A stretch of 64,000 nucleotides of DNA, taken from the NCBI RefSeq assembly GCF_025148125.1, contig NZ_CP102267.1:571001-635000 (forward strand), written 5' to 3'. Below are positions 33,914-41,685 of the stretch, piece by piece. Each line of letters starts with the position of its first letter. Within the stretch, counting starts at the first letter, position 1. The translations under genes were made by a program, and so were the position numbers. Origin of the DNA: Blautia wexlerae DSM 19850. GTDB taxonomy: Bacteria > Bacillota > Clostridia > Lachnospirales > Lachnospiraceae. The notes beneath the pieces are model-generated. The model was given only the letters and a program-made list of their open reading frames with translations, was not told the DNA's origin and made no database searches.

Positions 33914-35036
33914 TTTTAACAGACCTGCTTTTACAGGCAGGGAATTTGATTACATACGTGATGCGGTACAGAGAGGAATGCTCTGTGGGGATGGAGAATA
34001 TACGAAAAGATGTTCTCAGTGGATGATGGATAAATTTCATGTAAATCATGTAATGCTTACCACATCCTGTACCCATGCTCTGGAGATGGCAGCCCATCTT
34101 TGCAACATTAAGCCTGGTGATGAGGTGATCATGCCGTCCTATACATTTGTTTCAACCGCAGATGCCTTTGTGTTAAAGGGAGCAAAGATTGTATTTGTTG
34201 ATATCAGACCGGATACAATGAATATTGATGAGAAACTGATCGAGGCGGCAGTGACTGAGAAAACAAAAGTGATCGTCCCGGTCCACTATGCAGGGGTTGC
34301 CTGTGAGATGGATACCATTATGGAGATTGCAAAAAAATACAATCTGAAGGTTGTTGAAGACGCTGCGCAGGGAGTAGATGCCTATTATAAGGGAAAAGCT
34401 CTTGGTACCATTGGAGATTTTGGGTGTTACAGTTTCCATGAGACAAAGAACTATACTATGGGAGAGGGCGGTGCAATCCTTTTTAACAGGGATGAATATC
34501 TGGAGAAGGCAGAGATCCTGAGAGAAAAGGGAACTGACAGAAGTAAGTTTTTCCGCGGACAGGTTGACAAGTACCGCTGGATAGATTATGGTTCTTCCTA
34601 TCTTCCAAGTGAGCTGAATGCAGCATATCTTTATGCACAGCTGGAAGCAAGAGATCAGATTTTTGCCAAAAGAATGGAGATATACAATTATTATCATAAA
34701 AATCTGGCTCATCTTGCACAGGAGGGTAAAATCGAACAGCCTTATGTGCCGGAGGAATGCAGCCACAATGCCCATATGTATTATATCAAGGTGCGTGATA
34801 TACAGGTAAGAACCCGGCTGATTGCTTACCTTCGGGAAAAAGGAATCTGCAGCGTATTTCATTACGTGCCTCTTCATTCTGCACCTGCTGGACAGAAATT
34901 TGGAAGATTTTCAGGGGAAGATGTTTATACTACAAAGGAAAGTGAACGTCTGTTGAGACTGCCGATGTTTTATAATCTGGATATGGAGGATGTGAAGTAT
35001 ATCACAGATACCATAGCTTCTTTTGACGGATTCTGA
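33906..35036 (+). CDS. wecE: dTDP-4-amino-4,6-dideoxygalactose transaminase, WecE/RffA type
   Basis: The 376-residue protein closely follows WecE/RffA: FNRPAFTGREFDYI, the LTTSCTHALEMAA motif, IMPSYTFVSTADAFVLKGA, FVDIRPDTMNID, VVEDAAQGV (Asp152) and ETKNYTMGEGGA with the PLP Lys181. The family transfers an amino group to dTDP-4-keto-6-deoxyglucose, giving dTDP-Fuc4N. The ATG at 33906 overlaps the ATP-grasp gene by eight bases; the longer reading from 33858 lies within that gene. It is the last gene of the tight cassette. Identity as a sugar aminotransferase is strong; the exact product is inferred. Confidence 0.88.
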   Translation: MIDFNRPAFTGREFDYIRDAVQRGMLCGDGEYTKRCSQWMMDKFHVNHVMLTTSCTHALEMAAHLCNIKPGDEVIMPSYTFVSTADAFVLKGAKIVFVDIRPDTMNIDEKLIEAAVTEKTKVIVPVHYAGVACEMDTIMEIAKKYNLKVVEDAAQGVDAYYKGKALGTIGDFGCYSFHETKNYTMGEGGAILFNRDEYLEKAEILREKGTDRSKFFRGQVDKYRWIDYGSSYLPSELNAAYLYAQLEARDQIFAKRMEIYNYYHKNLAHLAQEGKIEQPYVPEECSHNAHMYYIKVRDIQVRTRLIAYLREKGICSVFHYVPLHSAPAGQKFGRFSGEDVYTTKESERLLRLPMFYNLDMEDVKYITDTIASFDGF

Positions 35037-35041
35037 TAATC

Positions 35042-35084
35042 GTGTGCCGCAAGTCTGTTTCAGGAATCAACTTGTCGGCACATC
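35042..35084. repeat. Partial copy of the 167-bp inverted-repeat element
   Basis: Bases 35049-35082 match 38010-38043 (right arm of the element after the permease gene) at all but about three positions. GTGTGCCG at its left pairs with CGGCACA at its right, so it can fold alone. It sits in the wecE-carboxypeptidase gap. Confidence 0.65.
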
Positions 35085-35121
35085 GGACGGAAAACAGAGA
35101 TATATATTAAGAGGAAATATT

Positions 35122-36423
35122 ATGAAAAAATGGAAACATTTATTAAAGGCTGTTATGACTGTGGGAGTCATTGCAATGACTGCTGTTCAGATCTGCGCTG
35201 CTGCGGAAGGAACTGCGCAGGCTGCTGTTTCAGATGTTACACCCGTATCCATTTCAACTAATGAGATTTCAGGCTGGCCTGCAGGTCCTGAGATCACATC
35301 TGAGACAGGGGTACTGATGGATGCAGACAGCGGAATTCTTCTGTACAGCAAGGGCGGAGATGAAATCCGTTATCCGGCAAGTATTACCAAAATCATGACA
35401 CTGCTTCTGGCGGTGGAGAACTGTTCCCTGAAAGAAGATGTTGTCTTTACGGAAACAGGAACACGTGATATCAGTTGGGATTCCGGCAATATTGGAATGC
35501 AGGTGGGAGAAGTGATGAGCATGAGAGCATGCCTTTATGCACTTGTGATCCGCTCTGCAAACGAGGTCGCAGCCCAGATTGCAGAACATGTAGGCGGCAC
35601 AGAGCAGCACTTTGTAGATATGATGAATGAACGTGCGGCACAGATCGGATGCACAAATACACATTTTGTAAATGCCAGTGGTCTTCCGGATCCTGACCAC
35701 TATTCTACTGCACATGACATGGCGTTGATCATGCGGGAAGGTCTGAAGAATAAAAAATTCCGCAGGATCATCGGCGCTACAGATTATACGATCAAACCTA
35801 CGAACATGAACAGTGAGTCAAGGGTACTGCATACGCATCATCCGATGCTTGCCCCGGAGAGCAGTTATCATTATGATGGCTGTATTGGCGGCAAGACAGG
35901 ATATACCAGTGAGGCCGGAAACACTCTTGTGACAGCAGCAGAGAAGAATGGAACTACTTATATTACAGTGACAATGAAGGCGGTAGACCTTGCAGTTGCC
36001 AGTACGGATTCCACAGCATTGTTCAACTATGGTTATCAAAATTTCACAAAAGCACAGGTAAATGGTGGAGAAGTATCAGTTCCAAACGGAGTGACTGTGG
36101 ATAACCTGACTGTTCAGGAAAATTCACAGGATGGAAATACAGTAGATGATTACTATTATAATGATTATCTGCTGGGAAGCGTTGAAGTTCCGGAAGCTAC
36201 ACCTACACCGGAACCTGCAGCGGATACTCTTTCTGACACATCCGGAGGAAATACAGATCAGGCGGATCAAAATGAGAAATCAGATACTGTCGGAGAAGAA
36301 AAAACTTCTGCAGGCATGCCAAAGCTGCGAAAAATACTTCTGATCATAGGAGCGGCAATGCTTCTTCTTATTATCATTCTGAGTATTGCACTTGCAAAAA
36401 AGGAAAAAAGATATTATGGCTAA
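35122..36423 (+). CDS. D-Ala-D-Ala carboxypeptidase, membrane anchored
   Basis: This S11 peptidase (PBP5/DacF type) trims the terminal D-Ala from peptidoglycan stems. The 433-residue protein has a signal peptide, then SxxK in PASITKIM, SxN in RSANEVAA and KTG in GGKTGYTS, all intact. A Pro/Thr-rich stretch and a C-terminal membrane helix (LLIIGAAMLLLIIILSIALA) follow. The ATG at 35122 is chosen for AGAGGAAAT and the signal peptide. A paralogue with an altered KTG motif lies at 48225-49505. Inside a wall-polymer locus, it may tune crosslinking at attachment sites. Confidence 0.94.
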   Translation: MKKWKHLLKAVMTVGVIAMTAVQICAAAEGTAQAAVSDVTPVSISTNEISGWPAGPEITSETGVLMDADSGILLYSKGGDEIRYPASITKIMTLLLAVENCSLKEDVVFTETGTRDISWDSGNIGMQVGEVMSMRACLYALVIRSANEVAAQIAEHVGGTEQHFVDMMNERAAQIGCTNTHFVNASGLPDPDHYSTAHDMALIMREGLKNKKFRRIIGATDYTIKPTNMNSESRVLHTHHPMLAPESSYHYDGCIGGKTGYTSEAGNTLVTAAEKNGTTYITVTMKAVDLAVASTDSTALFNYGYQNFTKAQVNGGEVSVPNGVTVDNLTVQENSQDGNTVDDYYYNDYLLGSVEVPEATPTPEPAADTLSDTSGGNTDQADQNEKSDTVGEEKTSAGMPKLRKILLIIGAAMLLLIIILSIALAKKEKRYYG

Positions 36424-36499
36424 GTCTGCATACCATGTGGATTTATGCGAACAGATATAACAGAAACACAGAGAAAGCTAAAGAAAAGAGGAAAATAAA

Positions 36500-37054
36500 A
36501 TGGGAAAAATCAAAGTTACAGAATGTGGTGGAATTAAGGGATTAAAAGTGGTAGAACCTACAGTTTTCGGAGATGCCAGAGGATATTTCATGGAAACCTA
36601 CAATTACAATGATTTCAAAGAAGCAGGAATTGATGTCGAATTTGTACAGGATAATCAGTCAAGCTCACATAAGGGTGTACTTCGCGGACTCCATTTCCAG
36701 ATCAATTACCCACAGGATAAACTGGTACGTGTTGTAAATGGTGAGGTATTTGATGTGGCGGTAGATCTTCGTGAAGGTTCAGAAACATATGGAAAATGGT
36801 TTGGAGTCGTACTTTCTGCTGAAAACAAGAAACAGTTCTTCATTCCGAAAGGATTTGCACATGGTTTTCTTGTGCTTTCCGAGCATGCGGAATTTGTTTA
36901 CAAATGCTCTGATTTCTATCATCCAAATGATGAGGGCGGCCTGATCTGGAACGATCCGGATATCGGAGTTGAATGGCCGATCCCGGAAGGAATGGAATTA
37001 AGCTTTTCTGACAAAGATACCAAATGGGGAAGCTTTAAAGAGTACCGTAAATAG
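36500..37054 (+). CDS. rfbC: dTDP-4-dehydrorhamnose 3,5-epimerase
   Basis: RfbC/RmlC epimerises dTDP-4-keto-6-deoxyglucose on the way to dTDP-L-rhamnose. The 184-residue cupin protein has FxDxRG-type FGDARGYFMETYN, the catalytic-His segment GVLRGLHFQ, DVAVDLREGS and IPKGFAHGFLVLS. The other rhamnose genes (rfbA, rfbB, rfbD) are not in the window and must be elsewhere if the pathway is complete. The gene opens the export part of the locus, 12 bases before the permease gene, and points to rhamnose in the polymer. Confidence 0.95.
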   Translation: MGKIKVTECGGIKGLKVVEPTVFGDARGYFMETYNYNDFKEAGIDVEFVQDNQSSSHKGVLRGLHFQINYPQDKLVRVVNGEVFDVAVDLREGSETYGKWFGVVLSAENKKQFFIPKGFAHGFLVLSEHAEFVYKCSDFYHPNDEGGLIWNDPDIGVEWPIPEGMELSFSDKDTKWGSFKEYRK

Positions 37055-37066
37055 GAGAATGAGCGA

Positions 37067-37882
37067 TTGAATACAATTTTTTCTTTACCGATGGATATTT
37101 ATAAGAACAGACGGCTTGTTGCAAAACTTGCAAAGAATGATTTCAAAACAAGATATGCAGGTTCTTATCTGGGAATTGTGTGGGCGTTTATCCAGCCTGT
37201 GATCACGATCCTGGTATACTGGTTTGTATTCTCTGTAGGTTTTCGTTCCGGAACAGGGGATCTGGGAGTTCCTTTTGTTCTTTATCTGGTAGCAGGTATT
37301 GTGCCATGGTTCTTTTTCCAGGATGCGCTGATGGGGGGGACAAATTCTCTGCTGGAATACAATTATCTGGTAAAAAAAGTCGTTTTTAATATCAGTGTGC
37401 TTCCGGTAGTCAAGATCATTTCTGCCATGTTTGTGCATGCATTCTTTGTGTTGTTTACGATCATCCTGTATGCAGCGTATGGGAAATTTCCTGATTTCTA
37501 TTATCTGCAGATTATTTATTACAGTGTATGTGTGTTCATTCTGGTATTGGGCTTATCCTATGCCACAAGTGCAATCGTTATTTTTTTCAGAGATCTGACC
37601 CAGATCATCAACATTGTGCTTCAGGTAGGAGTCTGGCTGACTCCGATCATGTGGATCGTTGAGGCTTCACCTCTGATGGGACATCCTGTGATCATGAAGA
37701 TCCTGAAACTGAATCCGATGTATTATATTGTTTCCGGATACAGAGATACATTCCTGATGAAAACCTGGTTCTGGGAACATGCAGGATGGACGGTCTATTT
37801 CTGGATATTTACAATTCTGTGTTTCCTGTTCGGAAGCTGGGTATTTAAACGTCTGCGCATTCATTTTGCAGATGTATTGTAA
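37067..37882 (+). CDS. ABC transporter permease for polysaccharide export (Wzm/TagG/RgpC type)
   Basis: The 271-residue protein has six hydrophobic helices in the ABC-2 arrangement, with the amphipathic N-terminal LVAKLAKNDFKTRYAGSYLG and GIVWAFIQP typical of O-antigen, teichoic acid and rhamnan exporters. It pairs with the ATPase at 38155, although an inverted-repeat element of about 270 bases separates them. The start is TTG, 8 bases after AGGAG. It would move a lipid-linked polysaccharide across the membrane. Confidence 0.93.
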   Translation: MNTIFSLPMDIYKNRRLVAKLAKNDFKTRYAGSYLGIVWAFIQPVITILVYWFVFSVGFRSGTGDLGVPFVLYLVAGIVPWFFFQDALMGGTNSLLEYNYLVKKVVFNISVLPVVKIISAMFVHAFFVLFTIILYAAYGKFPDFYYLQIIYYSVCVFILVLGLSYATSAIVIFFRDLTQIINIVLQVGVWLTPIMWIVEASPLMGHPVIMKILKLNPMYYIVSGYRDTFLMKTWFWEHAGWTVYFWIFTILCFLFGSWVFKRLRIHFADVL

Positions 37883-38048
37883 CTAGTGTACCAACAAGTT
37901 GATTTCTAGAACAATCTTGCGTCTAAATTTCTTATTTCCGCGTTGTCGTCGGTCGCCGTAGCCACCGCTACGCCTCCTTCCTCCGCCTTGAAATAAAAAA
38001 ATTTATCCTGCAAGATTGTTTCAAGAATCAACTTGTCGGCACACTAGT
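37882..38048. repeat. 167-bp inverted-repeat (MITE-like) element between permease and ATPase genes
   Basis: The ends ACTAGTGT are inverted copies. Arms of 39 bases match at 33 positions and similarity runs on into the A/T-rich part for about 57 bases. The centre has a hairpin CGTAGC-CACC-GCTACG and a purine/pyrimidine-biased stretch. Its left end begins within the permease stop codon. No ORF inside is supported. Confidence 0.8.
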
Positions 38049-38091
38049 ACAGCGAATATTAATATAGCAGAAACTTAATTTTCGCTGTACT
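38046..38091. repeat. 11-bp palindrome upstream of the ABC ATPase gene
   Basis: AGTACAGCGAA (38046-38056) pairs with TTCGCTGTACT (38081-38091) around a 24-base A/T-rich loop. It has no T-run, so it is not a standard terminator. It might be a second small repeat or a regulatory site. Confidence 0.5.
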
Positions 38092-38154
38092 GGTAAGCGC
38101 GAAATAAGTCAGAAGAAGATGAAAAACACAGGAACATAACAGAAAGGAAATCAC

Positions 38155-39435
38155 GTGGAGAACAAGAAAGTAATTCAGGTGAAGGATCTCACCAAAATGT
38201 ATAAATTATATGATAAGCCTTCGGACAGACTGAAAGAAGCGCTGGGGCTTACCAGAAAGAAACTTTATAAAGAGCATTATGCACTTCATGATGTAAATTT
38301 TGATATTTATGAAGGAGAATGCGTGGGAATTATCGGAACCAACGGTTCCGGTAAATCCACGATCTTAAAGATCATCACCGGTGTCCTGACTCCCACAGCA
38401 GGGGAAGTAAAGGTAGACGGACGAATTTCCGCACTACTGGAACTGGGAGCCGGATTTAACATGGAATATTCAGGTCTTGAAAATGTATACCTGAATGGAA
38501 CCATGATCGGTTTTTCAAAAGAAGAGATTGATGCCAGACTGAATGATATTCTGGAATTTGCGGACATTGGAGACTTTATTCACCAGCCTGTAAAGACTTA
38601 TTCCAGCGGTATGTTCGTGCGTCTGGCTTTTGCTGTTGCGATCAATATTGATCCGGAGATCCTGGTGGTAGATGAGGCGTTGTCTGTGGGCGACGTGTTC
38701 TTTCAGGCAAAATGTTATCACAAGTTTGAGGAATTTAAGAAACAGGGCAAGACGATTCTGTTTGTAAGTCATGATCTTGGAAGTGTTTCCAAGTATTGTG
38801 ACAGAGTTATTCTTCTGAACAAAGGCGTAAAGATGGATGAAGGTTCACCAAAGCAGATGGTTGACCTGTACAAACAGCTTCTGGTAGGACAGAATCCTGT
38901 AAAACAGAATGAATCTGACAGTACAGAGCAGATTGTGGCAGAGGACAGTGAAGGACTGGGAGATTTTCAGGTAAATCCCAATATGCTGGAATATGGAAGC
39001 CGTATTGCTGAGATCACAGATTTCAGAGTCATTGATGATAAAGGAAGATGTTCCAATACTGTTGAAAAGGGAAGCTGCTTCAAAATTCGTATGAAAGTCC
39101 GGTTTAATGAAGAGATTCAGGAGCCGATCATGGCATACACATTTAAAAATATTCAGGGTACGGAAATCACAGGTACCAATACCATGTATGAAAATGCAAA
39201 GATAGAACACTCCGGAAAAGGGGATATATGTACTGTAACATTTACACAGAACATGAACCTTCAGGGCGGTGAGTATCTCCTGTCATTTGGATGTACAGGG
39301 TATAAAAACGGAGATTTTACGGTATTCCACAGACTTTATGACGCATGTAACATAACAGTTATTTCCAGTAAAAATACAGTTGGATTCTATGATATGGATT
39401 CAAAGGTGGAAGTACGGTGCGAAGAACAGGTCTGA
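38155..39435 (+). CDS. ABC transporter ATPase with C-terminal Wzt-like domain
   Basis: The 426-residue protein has an N-terminal ATPase domain (Walker A IGTNGSGKST, signature YSSGM, Walker B ILVVDEALSVGD, switch VSHD) up to about residue 245. A C-terminal beta-rich domain (about 260-426) contains the Wzt_C-like segments CFKIRMKVRF and GGEYLLSFGC. In E. coli O9a and O8 this domain recognises the capped end of the finished chain before export. Short homologues such as TagH or RgpD have other or no such domains. Start is GTG after AGAAAGGAAA. The methyltransferase-kinase gene that could cap the chain is next. Confidence 0.92.
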   Translation: MENKKVIQVKDLTKMYKLYDKPSDRLKEALGLTRKKLYKEHYALHDVNFDIYEGECVGIIGTNGSGKSTILKIITGVLTPTAGEVKVDGRISALLELGAGFNMEYSGLENVYLNGTMIGFSKEEIDARLNDILEFADIGDFIHQPVKTYSSGMFVRLAFAVAINIDPEILVVDEALSVGDVFFQAKCYHKFEEFKKQGKTILFVSHDLGSVSKYCDRVILLNKGVKMDEGSPKQMVDLYKQLLVGQNPVKQNESDSTEQIVAEDSEGLGDFQVNPNMLEYGSRIAEITDFRVIDDKGRCSNTVEKGSCFKIRMKVRFNEEIQEPIMAYTFKNIQGTEITGTNTMYENAKIEHSGKGDICTVTFTQNMNLQGGEYLLSFGCTGYKNGDFTVFHRLYDACNITVISSKNTVGFYDMDSKVEVRCEEQV

Positions 39436-39490
39436 GAAAGTTATGATGACAAATATCAGTGCGAAAAAATAATCAGCGCGAGGACTATAT

Positions 39491-41683
39491 ATGGAAGAAA
39501 AAATCGGGAAAGTAATTCTGGATACCACGTGCTATCCGGGAAAAGATCTATACAGTGATGGTGCGATAGAGGATGAAATGCTTGCAATTTCCAGAGATTT
39601 TGCACCGGAAGAATTTAACAGAGTGATCAGTGAGAGAAAGAGCTGGCCAATTCTTTATCATTTTTCTCATATCAGGGAGAATATTCTGAGCTGGATTCCC
39701 TTTACAGGAGAAGAGAAGGTTCTGGAGATTGGTTCCGGATGTGGTGCTGTGACAGGAGCTCTCTGTGAAAGGGCGAAGGAAGTTACCTGCATCGAGCTTT
39801 CTATGAAAAGAAGTAAGATCAATGCATACAGACATCAGGATCAGGATAATCTTAAGATTCTTGTGGGAAATTTTCAGGAGATCGAGAAAAACCTTACTGA
39901 GAAATACGACTATATTACTTTGATCGGTGTATTTGAGTATGGAGAATCCTATATCCGGAGTGAGAATCCCTATGTGGACTTTCTCAGGATCATATCAAAG
40001 CATCTGAAGCCGGATGGAAAGATCATTCTGGCCATTGAGAACAGACTGGGACTGAAATACTGGGCCGGATGTACAGAGGACCATTTTGGAACTTTATTCG
40101 AAGGAATCCAGGGATACCCCAAAACAAAAGGGGTTAAAACTTTTTCAAGAAAAGAATTTAATGGAATTTTGGAGGAAGCAGGAAACTTAAAAGCCGACTG
40201 GTATTATCCATATCCGGATTACAAATTTCCAATGACTATTCATTCAGACAGACATCTCCCTGCAAGCGGAGAGCTGCATATGAGGGACTACAATTTTGAC
40301 AGACTCCGTCTGGATCTGTTTCAGGAATCTCAGGTGTACAATACACTTTTGAGCAATGATCTTTACCCGCAGTTTGCCAATTCCTTTCTTCTTGTGATCG
40401 GAAAAGAACAGCCACAGACAGCACCGGTTTATGTGAAGTTTTCCAATGAGAGAGATCAGAAGCTCTCCATTTATACGGAAATCAGTGAAGCAGCAGATGG
40501 GCAGCTGACTGTGAAGAAAGTACCGTCGCAGAAGAAAGCGGCAGCTCATGTACGGAATCTGGGAACTATCTGCGAAGAACTGACCGGAATGTATAAAGAA
40601 GAGGAAATTGAAGTAAACCGCTGCCGGATCAAAGGTGACTGTGCGCAGCTGGAATATCTGACAGGTATCACCCTGGAAGATAAGCTGGATCATCTTCTGG
40701 AAGAAGGCAGAACAGAGGAACTGGAGAAATTATTCTTCTCTTATATACAGAAAGTAAAGAATATTCATGAGAAGAAACCCTTTGAGAAAACACCGGAATT
40801 TGTAAGGGTATTTGGAAATGTAAACCTGCGTTCTGATCTGAAATGTACAGAAATATCCAATATTGATTTTGTTCCTGCAAATATTATCCTCTCTGAGAAT
40901 AAAGTATCTGTGATCGACTATGAGTGGACCTTTGCATTTCCTGTACCTTCACAGTTCCTGGTTTACAGGATGATCTTTTATTATCTGGAATTGAATGACA
41001 AACGGGGAATACTTAAAGAACGGGATTTCTATGAGAAAGCAGGAATCCTGCCTGAAGATATAGAAGTTTATGTGGAGATGGAACATAATTTTCAGCAGTA
41101 TATTCTGGGTGAGCATACAGCAATGAGAAATATGTATGCCCAGATCTCTCCGGGCCGGGTGGAAGTAGAAGATTATTACAGAGAAAAGAAACAGGAATCT
41201 CTGGAAATGCTTCAGATTTTCTGGGATAACGGAAAGAGCTTTAATGAGGCTGATTCTGTGAGATATCTGTTCAGAAATGGGAAAATTCAGACGGAGTTTG
41301 AACTTCCGGAGAATACCACAATGCTTCGCCTTGATCCGGGCGAAATGTCCAAGGGACTTAAAATTGTAAAGCTGACATGGGAAGATGAAAGTCAGGTAAA
41401 GTTTCACACAGATGGCTGTGAAGTGTCCTCCGGAGAATTCTATTTCGGCGGTGACGATCCGCAGATCATAGTAGATTTTGTTCCTGAGAACAGAAAGTTC
41501 ATAAAGATTGAGATGGAGATCCTGGACCGGAAAGCCACAGAAAAGAAATTCTGGAAAGAATACGCAGAGCAGAAAAGGGCAATGGAGCAGATGAGTCAGG
41601 AGCTTGCGCAGAAGAAAGCTCTGGTCGATCAGGTGGAAGGCAGTAAGGCATGGAAAGTGTATCGTGCCATCAAAAGGGTTTAG
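39491..41683 (+). CDS. Fused methyltransferase-kinase-coiled coil, WbdD-like
   Basis: The 730-residue protein has three parts. Residues about 45-250 are a class I SAM methyltransferase (VLEIGSGCG, 77-85; IELSMKRS). Residues about 310-510 look like an aminoglycoside/LPS-kinase fold: a possible nucleotide Lys in VYVKFSNE, a catalytic-loop-like IDFVPANI (Asp459, Asn464) and IDYEWTF (Asp476) as the metal Asp. The C-terminus has a beta-rich region and a short coiled coil (about 680-720) ending in SKAWKVYRAIK. This order matches WbdD, which phosphorylates and methylates the end of O9a chains and sets their length. The kinase assignment rests on motifs only. Confidence 0.75.
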   Translation: MEEKIGKVILDTTCYPGKDLYSDGAIEDEMLAISRDFAPEEFNRVISERKSWPILYHFSHIRENILSWIPFTGEEKVLEIGSGCGAVTGALCERAKEVTCIELSMKRSKINAYRHQDQDNLKILVGNFQEIEKNLTEKYDYITLIGVFEYGESYIRSENPYVDFLRIISKHLKPDGKIILAIENRLGLKYWAGCTEDHFGTLFEGIQGYPKTKGVKTFSRKEFNGILEEAGNLKADWYYPYPDYKFPMTIHSDRHLPASGELHMRDYNFDRLRLDLFQESQVYNTLLSNDLYPQFANSFLLVIGKEQPQTAPVYVKFSNERDQKLSIYTEISEAADGQLTVKKVPSQKKAAAHVRNLGTICEELTGMYKEEEIEVNRCRIKGDCAQLEYLTGITLEDKLDHLLEEGRTEELEKLFFSYIQKVKNIHEKKPFEKTPEFVRVFGNVNLRSDLKCTEISNIDFVPANIILSENKVSVIDYEWTFAFPVPSQFLVYRMIFYYLELNDKRGILKERDFYEKAGILPEDIEVYVEMEHNFQQYILGEHTAMRNMYAQISPGRVEVEDYYREKKQESLEMLQIFWDNGKSFNEADSVRYLFRNGKIQTEFELPENTTMLRLDPGEMSKGLKIVKLTWEDESQVKFHTDGCEVSSGEFYFGGDDPQIIVDFVPENRKFIKIEMEILDRKATEKKFWKEYAEQKRAMEQMSQELAQKKALVDQVEGSKAWKVYRAIKRV

Positions 41684-41685
41684 TT

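Noticed and set aside
35023..35121. A longer N-terminus for the carboxypeptidase at 35122
   Set aside because: It would overlap the aminotransferase gene and read through a repeat element; AGAGGAAAT and the signal peptide favour 35122.
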